Counted from the stretch's first letter, positions 17,433-26,174 are shown. The stretch: 29,278 nucleotides of DNA from CAADGY01 sp900696665 (GCA_035063885.1 JAPSFM010000062.1:1-29278); one strand, 5' to 3'. Notes: generated by a model from the letters alone, not told the origin. Program-made: numbers and translations.

Positions 17433-17448
17433 GGGTCCGTCCGGACCC
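17433..17448 (+). other. Intercistronic hairpin between receptor and GH106 genes
   Basis: GGGTCCG (17433-17439) and CGGACCC (17442-17448) form a perfect GC-rich inverted repeat, in RNA a 6-bp stem with a 4-base loop. No T run follows, so it is not a classical intrinsic terminator. In a 63-bp intercistronic gap such a hairpin could lower expression of the downstream enzymes relative to the receptor or protect its 3' end. Confidence 0.45.
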
Positions 17449-17466
17449 TGCAGATTCATTAGGATG

Positions 17467-17471
17467 AGGAG
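17467..17471 (+). promoter_or_regulatory. Ribosome-binding site setting the first GH106 start
   Basis: AGGAG lies inside the first codons of an upstream in-frame ATG (17464) and 4 nt before ATG 17476. This makes 17476 (MKLLRWMCVFASLLAA, a good signal peptide) the probable start and 17464 unlikely. Confidence 0.6.
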
Positions 17472-17475
17472 AACA

Positions 17476-20184
17476 ATGAAGCTGTTGCGTTGGATGTGTG
17501 TCTTTGCGAGCCTGCTAGCCGCCCAGGATTGGGGCGCGCAGTTCAAGAACCCACCGGCCGAGCACGGCATGGGCGTCTACTGGTGGTGGTTCGGCCCCGC
17601 CGTCACCAGGGACGAGGCCGCCCGCGAACTTGAGGTGATGCGGCGCGCGGGCATCAGCTATGTTCTGATTTTTCCCCTCTATCCGATCAGCGCCAGCGAC
17701 CCCTCGCGCGGCATTAGGAACTTCTCCTACCTCTCCCCTGAATTCCTCGATACGTTGGCGTACACGACCTCAAAAGCCAAGGCTATGGGGTTTACGGTGG
17801 ACCTGCTGCTCGGTACCGGATGGCCGTACGGCGGGCCGTCAATCGGGCCGGATCTGGGTGCCAAGCGCCTGCGTGTAGTCAGCGAGTTTGCACCGGGCAA
17901 AGCACCGGCGCTCGAAGCGAACGAGACTCTCATATCGTCGTGGTTGGTTCGGGGCGACGGCAAGCGCGTCGATCTGGCAAGCGCCATCGATGTGACCACG
18001 CGCCCCGACAGCATGCCGAACGTGGCGGGGAACTGGACCCGGATGAGCTTCATCCAGAGTCCGACAAAGATGCAGGTGAAGCGGCCTGCGCTTGGCGCTG
18101 AAGGGCTCGTGATGGATCACCTCAGCAGCAAGGCGCTCCAGACTTACCTTCACGCGGTCGGCGAGAAACTGCTCTCGGCGATCCCCGCGGGCACACTTCG
18201 GGCAATTCATTCGGATTCCATGGAGGTTTACGGCCAGGAGTGGACCGACGATTTCCTGGCGGAGTTTGCCGAACGCCGCGGCTATGATCTGAAACCGTAC
18301 TTGCCTGCGCTCGTGGCGGATGCGGGCCCTCTGACGGCGGATGTTCGGCACGATTTCTGGCGCACGGCCGGTGAGCTTGCGATCGATAACTACGTCCATC
18401 CGCTACGCGAATGGGCGCGCTCCCGCGGTGTGGGCCTACAAGCGGAGTCCTACGGCACCCCGCCCGTGGACATGCGCAGCTACGGTGAAGTCGATTACCC
18501 CATGGGCGAGAGCTACGACTGGAAGATGTTCGTCGCCTCGCGCTGGGCCAGTTCCGCTGCTCACCAGTTGGGGAAGCGGGAGACTTCGGCGGAAGCGTAT
18601 ACCTGGCTGCGCTCGCCGCGCTATGTATCAACGCTCCAGGACATCAAACTCGGCTCCGATCTGCACTTCATCTGCGGAGTGAACAAGATGATCGCGCACG
18701 GATACGCATACTCGCCACCTGCGGCCGGTATCCCAGGATGGGGCTACTATGCTCCGGTTATGTTGAACGACAACAACCCGTTCTGGCCATACTTCCGGCT
18801 ATTGTCGGATTACGTCCGGCGCGTCAGTTACGCGCTGACGCGCGGAAAGCCGGCCGTGGACGTGGCGCTGTACCTGCCCGAAGACGACGTGATGGCGGAA
18901 ACGCCCGTCGGAAATGGTCTGAACCTCTACATGACGACGAAGTATCGCCTGGCGGACGGCAAAAGCGTTCCTGAATTCGGGCTTCCCGCGGCATACGAGT
19001 CCGAGTCTCCGGTCATCAAGACGCTGATGACCGCGGGATACACGTTCGATGGCATCGACCGCAACATTCTGCGCCCGGAGTTGAAGACGTCGCGTGGGCG
19101 GATCGAGATCGGCGACGTAGCGTACCGGATCGCCGTGCTGCCTAACTTGCGGGGAATTTCGCTCGCTGTATTGGAGCGGTTGGCGGAGTTTTGCCGCACG
19201 GGAGGAACCCTAATCGCCACGCGGCGCTTGCCCGAGGCGGCGTATGGGGTTCGGAGTCGCGACCAGCGCTATGCGCGAGTTCGCACGCTCACTAAAGAGT
19301 TGTTCGGCGCCGGTCCGGCGGACCAGGCACGCCGGCGCGCGTACGGGCGGGGTGTCGCGATCTATGTTCCGGATGAAGATACGGAATTCGCCAGGGCGCT
19401 GGCGTCGCTCGGTCCTGAAATCCGTTTCGAGGCGCCGGATGCGGACCTCGTATTCCTGCACCGCGGCGAAGGTGCGGCACACCTCTATTTCCTCGCGAAC
19501 ACCTCGACGAAGCCGAAATCACTCAAGCCTTCGTTTCGGGACGGCAGCGGGGCACCGCAGATCTGGGATCCAATGACCGGCGAGATCTCTCGTGCGGTTG
19601 GCACCGATATCACGATCGAGTTAGAGCCGTTCGGGTCGGCTATTATCCTGTTCGACGGCGGGCAGGCGAAGGCTCTGCCGCGCACAGTACGCCGGGTCGC
19701 TACCGGGCGGCGGTATGCCGCCGGCGGACCTTTCCTGCTGCGCCGCCCAGGAGCAGAGGTGCGGCTGGACGCGCTGAAGTCGTGGACGGAGTTGCCAGCT
19801 TGGCGCTACTACTCCGGCCGCGGCGACTACGAGTTCGAGATCGAGGTACCCGCGGACTCGATGCGGCATGGTCGCGGCGTCTGGCTCGACCTCGGCGATG
19901 TGCGAGAGATCGCTGATGTCGCGGTGAACGGCCGGCCCGCGGGTGTCGCCTGGAAACTGCCCTACCGCGTGGACATTACGCGCGAGGTCAGACCGGGCAA
20001 GAATCGTGTGACGGTCGGGGTGACGAACCTGCTGATTAACCGCGTACTCGGCCAGCCTGTGCCCGATTACAAGGCTATCGAGCCAATACGCTTCCCGGCC
20101 CCTACCGAAAAAAAGTTGGTCCCCCATCCATTACAGTCCGGTTTGCTGGGGCCGGTTCAGGTGGTGATGTATGAGCAGAAGTAG
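17476..20184 (+). CDS. GH106-family alpha-L-rhamnosidase-like glycoside hydrolase, exported (copy 1)
   Basis: The 902-residue protein has a signal peptide (1 to about 16) and begins with the GH106-type opening FKNPPAEHGMGVYWWWFGPAVTRDEAARELEVMRRAGI, then FPLYPIS and GTGWPYGGP. A likely active-site region has HSDSMEVYGQEW (E250) and LQAESYGTPPVDMRSYGEVDYPMGE, both kept in the second copy. The C-terminal part (about 775-870) is a GH2-type sugar-binding beta sandwich (WLDLGDVREIADVAVNGRPAGVAWKLPYRVDI). GH106 enzymes release terminal alpha-L-rhamnose from plant cell-wall rhamnogalacturonan or bacterial glycans by inversion. Activity here is inferred. The last 14 bp overlap a GH106 remnant that begins at 20171, indicating one transcript with the receptor and copy 2. 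Confidence 0.88.
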   Translation: MKLLRWMCVFASLLAAQDWGAQFKNPPAEHGMGVYWWWFGPAVTRDEAARELEVMRRAGISYVLIFPLYPISASDPSRGIRNFSYLSPEFLDTLAYTTSKAKAMGFTVDLLLGTGWPYGGPSIGPDLGAKRLRVVSEFAPGKAPALEANETLISSWLVRGDGKRVDLASAIDVTTRPDSMPNVAGNWTRMSFIQSPTKMQVKRPALGAEGLVMDHLSSKALQTYLHAVGEKLLSAIPAGTLRAIHSDSMEVYGQEWTDDFLAEFAERRGYDLKPYLPALVADAGPLTADVRHDFWRTAGELAIDNYVHPLREWARSRGVGLQAESYGTPPVDMRSYGEVDYPMGESYDWKMFVASRWASSAAHQLGKRETSAEAYTWLRSPRYVSTLQDIKLGSDLHFICGVNKMIAHGYAYSPPAAGIPGWGYYAPVMLNDNNPFWPYFRLLSDYVRRVSYALTRGKPAVDVALYLPEDDVMAETPVGNGLNLYMTTKYRLADGKSVPEFGLPAAYESESPVIKTLMTAGYTFDGIDRNILRPELKTSRGRIEIGDVAYRIAVLPNLRGISLAVLERLAEFCRTGGTLIATRRLPEAAYGVRSRDQRYARVRTLTKELFGAGPADQARRRAYGRGVAIYVPDEDTEFARALASLGPEIRFEAPDADLVFLHRGEGAAHLYFLANTSTKPKSLKPSFRDGSGAPQIWDPMTGEISRAVGTDITIELEPFGSAIILFDGGQAKALPRTVRRVATGRRYAAGGPFLLRRPGAEVRLDALKSWTELPAWRYYSGRGDYEFEIEVPADSMRHGRGVWLDLGDVREIADVAVNGRPAGVAWKLPYRVDITREVRPGKNRVTVGVTNLLINRVLGQPVPDYKAIEPIRFPAPTEKKLVPHPLQSGLLGPVQVVMYEQK

Positions 20185-20386
20185 AACTGGCATTTCTGCC
20201 GGCATCTTTCTCCTTGCCTTGGCGCGTACCCACGCGGCGCGGCCGGGGCAGCAGATCGTCGTTCCAACGGTGAAGGAGACCGTACGGAATTTCGCCGGAC
20301 CGCCGCCTGAATACGCCATGACCCTGTGGTGGTTTTGGAATGGCTTGATGACCAAGACCGGCCTGATCCGGGATGTGAGGCGATGA
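20171..20386 (+). pseudogene. GH106 N-terminal remnant, 71 codons (third paralogue, truncated)
   Basis: The peptide MSRSRTGISAGIFLLALA then ETVRNFAGPPPEYAMTLWWFWNGLMTKTGLIRDV is a signal peptide plus the first mature residues of a GH106-like enzyme, distinct from both full copies. It stops after RDVRR. Adding one G after GTG near 20378 restores GLIRDVEAMKR, the expected continuation, whose ATGAAACGG is also the start codon region of the next gene. So the remnant is frameshifted and joined directly to copy 2. It overlaps copy 1 by 14 bp and copy 2 by an ATGA (20383-20386). If translated it would be a small exported peptide with no catalytic residues, possibly acting only to couple translation. 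Confidence 0.75.
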
Positions 20387-22932
20387 AACGGCTTGTCCCA
20401 GTCCTGCTCGCAGCCGTCCTCCCGCTCTTCTCTGGCGGCCTCGCGGACACCTTCCGCAACCCACCCGACGACGCGCGGATGACGATGTACTGGATCTGGT
20501 TCGGACCCGCGGTGACCCGCGAGAGCATCGACCGCGACCTGGCCAACATGAAGGAGGCGCACATCGGCGGCACTGTCCTGCTGCCTGTCTACCCGCTCTC
20601 GGACGACGACCCAGCCAAAGGAATCCGCAACCTGCCGTTTCTGTCGCCGGAGTTCCTCGACATTCTCGCTTACACGGCGCGGCGGTCGCGCGACATGGGC
20701 CTCGTCTTCGACGTCACGATTGGCACCGGCTGGCCCTATGGCGGGCCGTGGATCACTCCGGAACTGTCGTCACGCATGATCCGGCTGCGAAAGGCCGGCG
20801 CACCCCTCAAAACGGGCGAGCAGGTGGTGACCATCTTCGGCGATCAGGCCGTGGTTGCTATGCCTACCGGCATGCAGGTGAAGCGGCCCTCGATCGGCGA
20901 CGAAGGCTTGGTTCTCGATCACCTCAGCGCGCGCGCACTGGAAAAGCACCTCGAAGTGGCGGGCGAAAAGCTTTGGGAGGCCGTGCGCGGCGCGGGTATC
21001 CGCTCGTTCTGGTGCGACAGCCTGGAGGTCTACAACGGCAACTGGACCCACGGCTTCCCCGAGCAGTTTCAGAAACTGCGCGGATACGACCTGAAGCCGC
21101 TGCTGCCGCTGCTGTTCCAGGAACTCACCCCGCAGGCCCGTCACGTACGGCATGATTTCTGGTGGACCGTCTCGGAGTTGGCCGTCGAAAACTTCCAGAA
21201 GCCGCTTCAGGCTTGGTGCCGCCGTAAGGGCGTTGACCTCCAAATGGAGTCTTACGGACAGCCGCCGGTCTCGCTGGGCAGCTTGCGCTATGTGGACCGT
21301 CCGGTCGGCGAGCACTATGAATGGCGGATGTTCAATGCGTCGCGCTGGGCCAGTTCCGGGGGGCGCCTGCACGGCAGGAACATCATCGGCGCGGAGGCCT
21401 GGACCTGGACCGGCATTCCCAACCGCTTCGCCGACTCGCTTTCAGATCTCAAGCTCGCCTCCGACATGCATTTCGTCTCAGGTATCAACTCGCTGATGGG
21501 GATCAGTTATGTCAACACGCCGCCGTCCGCGGGCAATCCCGGCTGGGTGCCATACTGGGGACCGATCATCAATCACAACCAGCCGTGGTGGCCTTACTTC
21601 CCGCTGCTCAGCCGTTACGTGCAGCGAGTCAGCCACCTGCTGCGTCAGGGACGCGCCGTCGCGGATGTCGCTGTGTACCTGCCCGCCGGCGACGCCTTTT
21701 CGACCGTTCCGGCCGACCGCAGTGTCAACCTTTACTTCGCCGTTCGCGACCTGATGCACAACCAGCCTGCGCCTGAGTTCGGGCTGCGGCACGCCATCGC
21801 GAACGATACGCCTGTGATATCGGCGATCATCAGCAGCGGCTACAGCTTCGACGGTATCGATAGCTCGACACTGCCACACGCGGAGATCGACGCCGGGCAC
21901 CTCAAGATGGGCCTCGGCGACTACCGGGTGGTCGTGTTGCCGCACCTGAAGGGCATGCCGCTCCCGGATGCCGAGAAACTTGCCGAGTTCGTGCGCTCCG
22001 GTGGCCACGTGATCGCAACCGAGCGGCTGCCCGAACTAGCTTATGGCTGGAAGCGGCGCGAAGCGGACAGCGCCCGGCTGCGCGCGCTGCTCGGCGAGTT
22101 GTTCGCTCCGCGCAGCCGCGCCGTTCTGGTGCCGGATGAGCGCGAGGCACTGCGGGCCGCCCTGCGAGCGGCTGTACCACCTGATGTGGCGCTCCAGTCG
22201 CCAGACCGAGACATCGCCTTCGTCCATCGTGAATTACCCGGCGAGAGCTTCTATTTCCTCGCCAACCTCAGTGAGCAGTCGAAGGCGCTAGAAGCCAAGT
22301 TTCGCGCGCCCGGCGTGGTCCTTGAGGTTTGGGATCCGATGACCGGCGATACCTCCGCCGGGTGGGACGGCACGCTGCGGCTGGAGCCGCGCGGTTCGCT
22401 GGTGGTCCGGGTAGGTAGAGGCAAGCCGGCGCCCCGGCCGCGCCTGCTTCGGGAGGCGAGCGAGCATGCCATCGACGGATGGACTATGGACGTTCCGGGC
22501 CGAGCGCCTGTGCGGCTCGATCGCCTCGTCTCATGGACCGAACTCGACGGCCTGCGGCACTACTCCGGCGCGGCTGAGTACACCGCCGAGGTGGAAATGA
22601 AAATCCCCGTTGGGGCGCACGCGGTACTGGACTTGGGCGATGTGCGCGAGATAGCAGATGTCTCTGTGAACGGCAGGCCAGCCGGGGTCGCGTGGAAGCA
22701 GCCGTACTGCGTGGACATCACGGCGCAGGCGCAGAGCGGGCGCAACTCGATTCGCGTGCGAGTCACCAACTTGTGGATCAATGGAGTGCTTGGATCACCT
22801 CAGCCGGACTACTCTGCACTGCGCAGGAAATTCGGTCCGCGGTTTTCCGGCCCTGCGGAGTGGAAGTCCGCCACGCCACTCCCGTCGGGCCTGCTGGGCC
22901 CGGCCAGGATTGTATTCAGAAAGAGACCATGA
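20383..22932 (+). CDS. GH106-family alpha-L-rhamnosidase-like glycoside hydrolase, exported (copy 2)
   Basis: The 849-residue protein has a signal peptide MKRLVPVLLAAVLPLFSGGLA, then the GH106-type start TFRNPPDDARMTMYWIWFGPAVTRESIDRDLANMKEAHIGG, VYPLSDDDPAKGIRNL and GTGWPYGGPWI. The putative catalytic region matches copy 1: CDSLEVYNGNW (E215) and LQMESYGQPPVSLGSLRYVDRPVGE. The C-terminal sugar-binding sandwich is AVLDLGDVREIADVSVNGRPAGVAWKQPYCVDI. It is clearly paralogous to copy 1 over the full length but about 50 residues shorter, with most differences before the catalytic region, suggesting a different glycosidic context. ATG 20383 overlaps the stop of the remnant (ATGA), and GTGAGG just upstream is a weak ribosome site. 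No terminator is seen after 22932. Confidence 0.87.
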   Translation: MKRLVPVLLAAVLPLFSGGLADTFRNPPDDARMTMYWIWFGPAVTRESIDRDLANMKEAHIGGTVLLPVYPLSDDDPAKGIRNLPFLSPEFLDILAYTARRSRDMGLVFDVTIGTGWPYGGPWITPELSSRMIRLRKAGAPLKTGEQVVTIFGDQAVVAMPTGMQVKRPSIGDEGLVLDHLSARALEKHLEVAGEKLWEAVRGAGIRSFWCDSLEVYNGNWTHGFPEQFQKLRGYDLKPLLPLLFQELTPQARHVRHDFWWTVSELAVENFQKPLQAWCRRKGVDLQMESYGQPPVSLGSLRYVDRPVGEHYEWRMFNASRWASSGGRLHGRNIIGAEAWTWTGIPNRFADSLSDLKLASDMHFVSGINSLMGISYVNTPPSAGNPGWVPYWGPIINHNQPWWPYFPLLSRYVQRVSHLLRQGRAVADVAVYLPAGDAFSTVPADRSVNLYFAVRDLMHNQPAPEFGLRHAIANDTPVISAIISSGYSFDGIDSSTLPHAEIDAGHLKMGLGDYRVVVLPHLKGMPLPDAEKLAEFVRSGGHVIATERLPELAYGWKRREADSARLRALLGELFAPRSRAVLVPDEREALRAALRAAVPPDVALQSPDRDIAFVHRELPGESFYFLANLSEQSKALEAKFRAPGVVLEVWDPMTGDTSAGWDGTLRLEPRGSLVVRVGRGKPAPRPRLLREASEHAIDGWTMDVPGRAPVRLDRLVSWTELDGLRHYSGAAEYTAEVEMKIPVGAHAVLDLGDVREIADVSVNGRPAGVAWKQPYCVDITAQAQSGRNSIRVRVTNLWINGVLGSPQPDYSALRRKFGPRFSGPAEWKSATPLPSGLLGPARIVFRKRP

Positions 22933-23099
22933 CGAGTCGTGCGATGCCGAGGTGGTCCCGCAGGGCCTGGCGGGAGTCTATGCGGAGCGACAAAAGTGAG
23001 CGGACAAAGGCCTTTTCTATGAGGCGTTTAGGGGCAGCGGGCGGTATTACCCACGTTCGGAGATATGCAACTGATCCAGACGTAGCAGTTGCTCGTTTC

Positions 23100-24677
23100 T
23101 CACTTGGTGGAAAGCCGATCAATCGGCCGGCCGGTGAGCAGCCCGCTCGCTTTGCTCAGCCGCCTGTTGCGCACGTGATCCAGATCTTCGGGCCGAAACA
23201 CAGCCCGGGCGATGGTATCATACGGCCAGCCCCGGTCATCGAACCGCCTCATCCATTCCAGCGTCTGCTCGTGCAGACGGTCGCGCGTCGTGCGATGCTC
23301 CGGCGACTGGAAGAGATTGTTCATCTCCCAGCTATCCTCCTGGTGGTCGAACAGGCAGTTCCAGGAGATTCCGGGCGGTTCCTGGAAGAACCACTGCCGG
23401 TAATAGGACAAGCCGCCCTGGGAAGTATCGAACGCATAGGTGTACCGCCGCGTGTAGACACCGCGCCAGTCGAGCGGCAGCAAGAACAGCGGGACGGACT
23501 TTACTTCATTGTCGCGCCGTCCCGCCATGGCCTCCATCAGATTGCGCCCCTGGCATTCTGGGGGCACGCGCAGGCCCATCATCGCGAGAAGCGTCGGCAT
23601 CAGGTCGAGTGTTCCCACCAGTAACTCACTGGTTCGCGGGTCGAGCATGCGCGGAAATCGGATCAGCAGCGGCACGCGGATTGACTCAACCTCGGGTCGC
23701 ATCTTGTTGTGCCGGAAACCGTGAGAGAGAAGCGTGTCGCCGTGGTCCGAGGTATAAACGACGATGGTGTCCCGCTCGAGGGACCGCTCACGCAGCTTGT
23801 CCATCAACCATCCGAACGCCCGGTCCAGGCTGGTGCACATCGCCATGTGTCCCCGATAGACCAGCCTGCTCGAAAGCGTGTCCGCACAGTTGCCGCGTAG
23901 GCGGATCGCTGCCGGATCGTACATTCGCAACAAATCTGCTGGGGCGCCATAGCCGTCCTCCGGGCCCTTGGCAGGCGGATTGACCGGGAACCAGTTGTGT
24001 GGGGGATGCCAGGAAAGGAAGAGTGCAAAGGGCTTGTCCGCGTTCTCATCAATGAAGCGCATCGCCTGGCGGGTCTGCGCATACGGTTCCCAATCCCCAT
24101 ACATCCGCCGGCGTCCTTCCTCATCCCAGTAGTAGGCCCGCTGGGAATCATAGACCAATGTGCAGTTATTGGACAGGAAAGTGTGATCGAAGCCGTAGCG
24201 ATCGCTCCCGGGCGGGATCGGCCGGACGCGATCGCCGCCGTACAGGTGCCATTTGCCTACGTACCCCATACAGTAACCGGCATCACGCAGCACCTCCCCG
24301 AAATAGTTGCCGCCGCCCGGGAGCATGCGGACGTCGTTCTCAAGCGCTCCTGACCGTAGCGGGTGCATGCCGGAAAGCAGCAAGCCACGGTAGGGCGTGC
24401 AGAGCGGTGAGTTGCTGATGCAGTGCTCGAAGCGTACCGCCTGGCGGGCGAAACGGTCGAGGTTCGGCGTGACGATCCGATCATTGTGGTAGCTACCTAA
24501 CATGTCGGAGGATTGCTGATCGCTGAAGACGAACAGCAGGTTCGGACGTATGCCGCTAGTAGTCTCGGCAAGGCCCGCGCCCGCCGCCATTCGCCCGAAG
24601 GACCTGCGAGTCAGGTTGCCTTGCGCGATCGTCGCTTTGGGAGCTTCATTAGTGTCTTGTGTTTCGTGCTGCTTCAA
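23100..24677 (-). CDS. Type I formylglycine-dependent sulfatase, probably Tat-exported
   Basis: The 525-residue protein hydrolyses sulfate esters, most likely on sugars. The active-site motif C-T-P-Y-R (C93 to R97, in SPLCTPYRGLLLSG) gives formylglycine after maturation of C93. Metal and sulfate ligands are visible as D53-Q54 (FSDQQ), K142 and H144 (GKWHL), H224/H227 (HPPH) and D311/H312/D314 (SDHGD). LTRRSFGRMAAGAGLA (about 22-37) is a twin-arginine signal, so export would be folded. It therefore needs a formylglycine-generating enzyme, not seen here. The start is a TTG (24677) lying in the tail of the collapsed receptor remnant with no ribosome site; the original start may have been lost. 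It is transcribed toward the GH106 genes, with a 167-bp gap (22933-23099) in which I see no gene or terminator. Confidence 0.9.
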   Translation of the reverse strand: MKQHETQDTNEAPKATIAQGNLTRRSFGRMAAGAGLAETTSGIRPNLLFVFSDQQSSDMLGSYHNDRIVTPNLDRFARQAVRFEHCISNSPLCTPYRGLLLSGMHPLRSGALENDVRMLPGGGNYFGEVLRDAGYCMGYVGKWHLYGGDRVRPIPPGSDRYGFDHTFLSNNCTLVYDSQRAYYWDEEGRRRMYGDWEPYAQTRQAMRFIDENADKPFALFLSWHPPHNWFPVNPPAKGPEDGYGAPADLLRMYDPAAIRLRGNCADTLSSRLVYRGHMAMCTSLDRAFGWLMDKLRERSLERDTIVVYTSDHGDTLLSHGFRHNKMRPEVESIRVPLLIRFPRMLDPRTSELLVGTLDLMPTLLAMMGLRVPPECQGRNLMEAMAGRRDNEVKSVPLFLLPLDWRGVYTRRYTYAFDTSQGGLSYYRQWFFQEPPGISWNCLFDHQEDSWEMNNLFQSPEHRTTRDRLHEQTLEWMRRFDDRGWPYDTIARAVFRPEDLDHVRNRRLSKASGLLTGRPIDRLSTK

Positions 24678-25740
24678 GGCGTGACCCCGGATGGAACTCG
24701 ATCCGCGCGACAGGCTGGTTACTGCGCGCCGCGGAGGCTGAGCTGATCACCCCAAAGTTGGGAGCCCCGGCGCTGTGCCCGGGCAGCCCGAAGTTCGGGT
24801 GGTTCAGCAGGTTATAGAACCCGGCGCGCGGCTCCGCGTGCCAACCTTCCCGGTTCGGGAACTTGTTGTTAACGGAGCTGTCAATGTTCCAGCTCCCCGG
24901 TCCCGTCAGGATTCCCCGGCCGCCGGTGCCGAGCCGATACGGTGTGGGGGCTCCGAATGCCGATGCGTTGAACCCGCGGCCCAGGGTCCGTTCTCCTGTG
25001 GGCAAAGTCCGATCACTAAGGTGGTCCGCGCCGGAAGGACCGGCCAAGAAAGCGTTCGCGTTGCTGGCAAAGCGGAACACCGTCTCCAAAGTAATGCCGG
25101 GGCGTGTCGAGGCAATTCTAGAGCCGGTCGAGAAACCCAGGGCGGGGGCGCCATGAACGACACCTCCGCCGCCGCGGACCAGAGTTTTGTCCCTCACAAG
25201 CCAGGCGAACCCCATGCGTGGACCGGAATTGTTGCCGGCGAAATCGTATGCCGGCCTGGGTGTGCCGGCGAGCCCGGCGAAAGTCACAACGCCGGGAGTG
25301 TTTGACGCTGGACTGGTCGCGGTCATATCGAACGAGTTCATGCGATTGTGGTCCTCGATGCGGAGAGTCGTCCCTTCCCATCGCAGCCTGAAGTTCAAAG
25401 TCAGGCGCGCGCCCACACGCCAGTAGTGCTGCGCGTACTCACGCCAATACTGGACGCGGGAAAGGATCGGATACGCGGCTTTTGACACGCCCCGCAGCCC
25501 GAGCTTCGCGGCGAAGTTCTCGCCCTTTCCAAATCGTGAGCCGATGTAGTCTCGCCGGACGAATCCGAGGCGGAAATCGCCCAGAAGGTTTGTTCCGACC
25601 TCATTGGTCGCCACAAGCATGCTGACTCCCGACGCTCCATTCGTGACTTCCACCCGGCAGCCCGGTACCCGGCAGAGACTTGTATTGACGAAGTATACGG
25701 CCGGTGCACGCGGCGGACAAGATTTTTGTGGGGCGCCCAC
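24649..25740 (-). pseudogene. Collapsed TonB-dependent receptor remnant with in-frame deletions
   Basis: The 363-codon open frame is a patchwork of an Oar-type receptor normally about 1100 residues long. It keeps the end of a carboxypeptidase-regulatory repeat (CRVEVTNGASGVSMLVATNEVGT) joined directly to barrel segments LGDFRLGFVRRDYIGSRFGKGENFAAKLG, then LTLNFRLRWEGTTLRIEDHNRMNSFD, GNNSGPRMGFAWLVRDKTLVRGGGGV and the C-terminal YNLLNHPNFGLPGHSAGAPNFGVISSASAA. The plug and most of the barrel are missing; it ends RIEFHPGS rather than in a terminal F, and there is no signal peptide. Expected conserved residues are also altered. It is not a close copy of the intact receptor at 13924. It must be non-functional as a transporter. 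Its last 29 bp overlap the sulfatase start, suggesting an original receptor-sulfatase transcription unit. Confidence 0.8.
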
Positions 25741-25759
25741 GATTTCGTGATATGAAATT
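25741..25759. repeat. 19-bp dyad operator-like site 1
   Basis: GATTTCGTGATATGAAATT has half-sites ATTTC and GAAAT seven bases apart; on the other strand it contains ATTTCA-N5-CGAAAT. It lies immediately upstream of the receptor remnant and is the first of three like sites in 382 bp. A transcription-factor site is inferred from repetition, not from a known consensus. Confidence 0.5.
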
Positions 25760-25841
25760 GACCGGCTGCCGGCAATCGGCTGATTCTCTGGTCATTTCTC
25801 CAAAATCCGCCCTCTCTGACGGTTGCTCGCAAGATGGATGG

Positions 25842-25860
25842 AATTTTACAAAATGAAATT
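25842..25860. repeat. 19-bp dyad operator-like site 2
   Basis: AATTTTACAAAATGAAATT matches site 1 and site 3 with one half-site base changed (ATTTT for ATTTC). With flanking bases it becomes a longer inverted repeat, GGAATTT (25840-25846) to AAATTCC (25856-25862). It is AT-rich within a GC-rich genome. Confidence 0.45.
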
Positions 25861-26103
25861 CCGAAGTTGACCGTGCCGCCTTCAGCCAACCGCTAGCCTT
25901 CCAGCTTCGGTACACCCCGTGCCACGCGCGAGCGGTTCCGAGTCCGTCCGAAACGCCTGCAAAATACCGCAGCTTGCTCAACGCCTTCCACGGCATAGCT
26001 CTTGATTTCACCCAGAAAAACTCCAGTCCCCACGCGTGCGTCTGATCAAGAAGGACGTTCTGGGTAAGGTGGTCAAAAAGCAGCGACTTACTAGCATCTC
26101 TTC

Positions 26104-26122
26104 GATTTCACTAAATGAAATT
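26104..26122. repeat. 19-bp dyad operator-like site 3
   Basis: GATTTCACTAAATGAAATT is the most symmetric copy: the other strand reads ATTTCA-TTTAG-TGAAAT, a perfect 6-5-6 dyad. It ends 22 bp before the candidate -35 of the isomerase gene, a fitting place for an activator or an upstream repressor site. Confidence 0.5.
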
Positions 26123-26144
26123 AGAAGAATTTCGTTCAAGCGTC

Positions 26145-26174
26145 TTGCCTGCCACGTGCGTCCCTTCATATTCT
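26145..26174 (+). promoter_or_regulatory. Candidate promoter of the isomerase gene
   Basis: TTGCCT (26145-26150) and TATTCT (26169-26174), each four of six to consensus, are 18 bp apart. A start about 7-9 nt after the -10 falls at 26181-26183, on the start codon. No Shine-Dalgarno precedes ATG 26183, so this would be another leaderless or near-leaderless message. Confidence 0.4.

Noticed and set aside
22933..23099. Possible small gene between GH106 copy 2 and the sulfatase
   Set aside because: Short frames such as the one at 22950 are basic and low in coding character, with no start signal.
22692..23624. 310-codon plus-strand frame spanning the GH106 copy 2 end and the sulfatase
   Set aside because: It overlaps two well-supported genes in other frames and shows no domain or ribosome site.
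25401..26011. Minus-strand open frames upstream of the receptor remnant
   Set aside because: No ribosome site, no recognised domain, and they run through the dyad sites; treated as non-coding.
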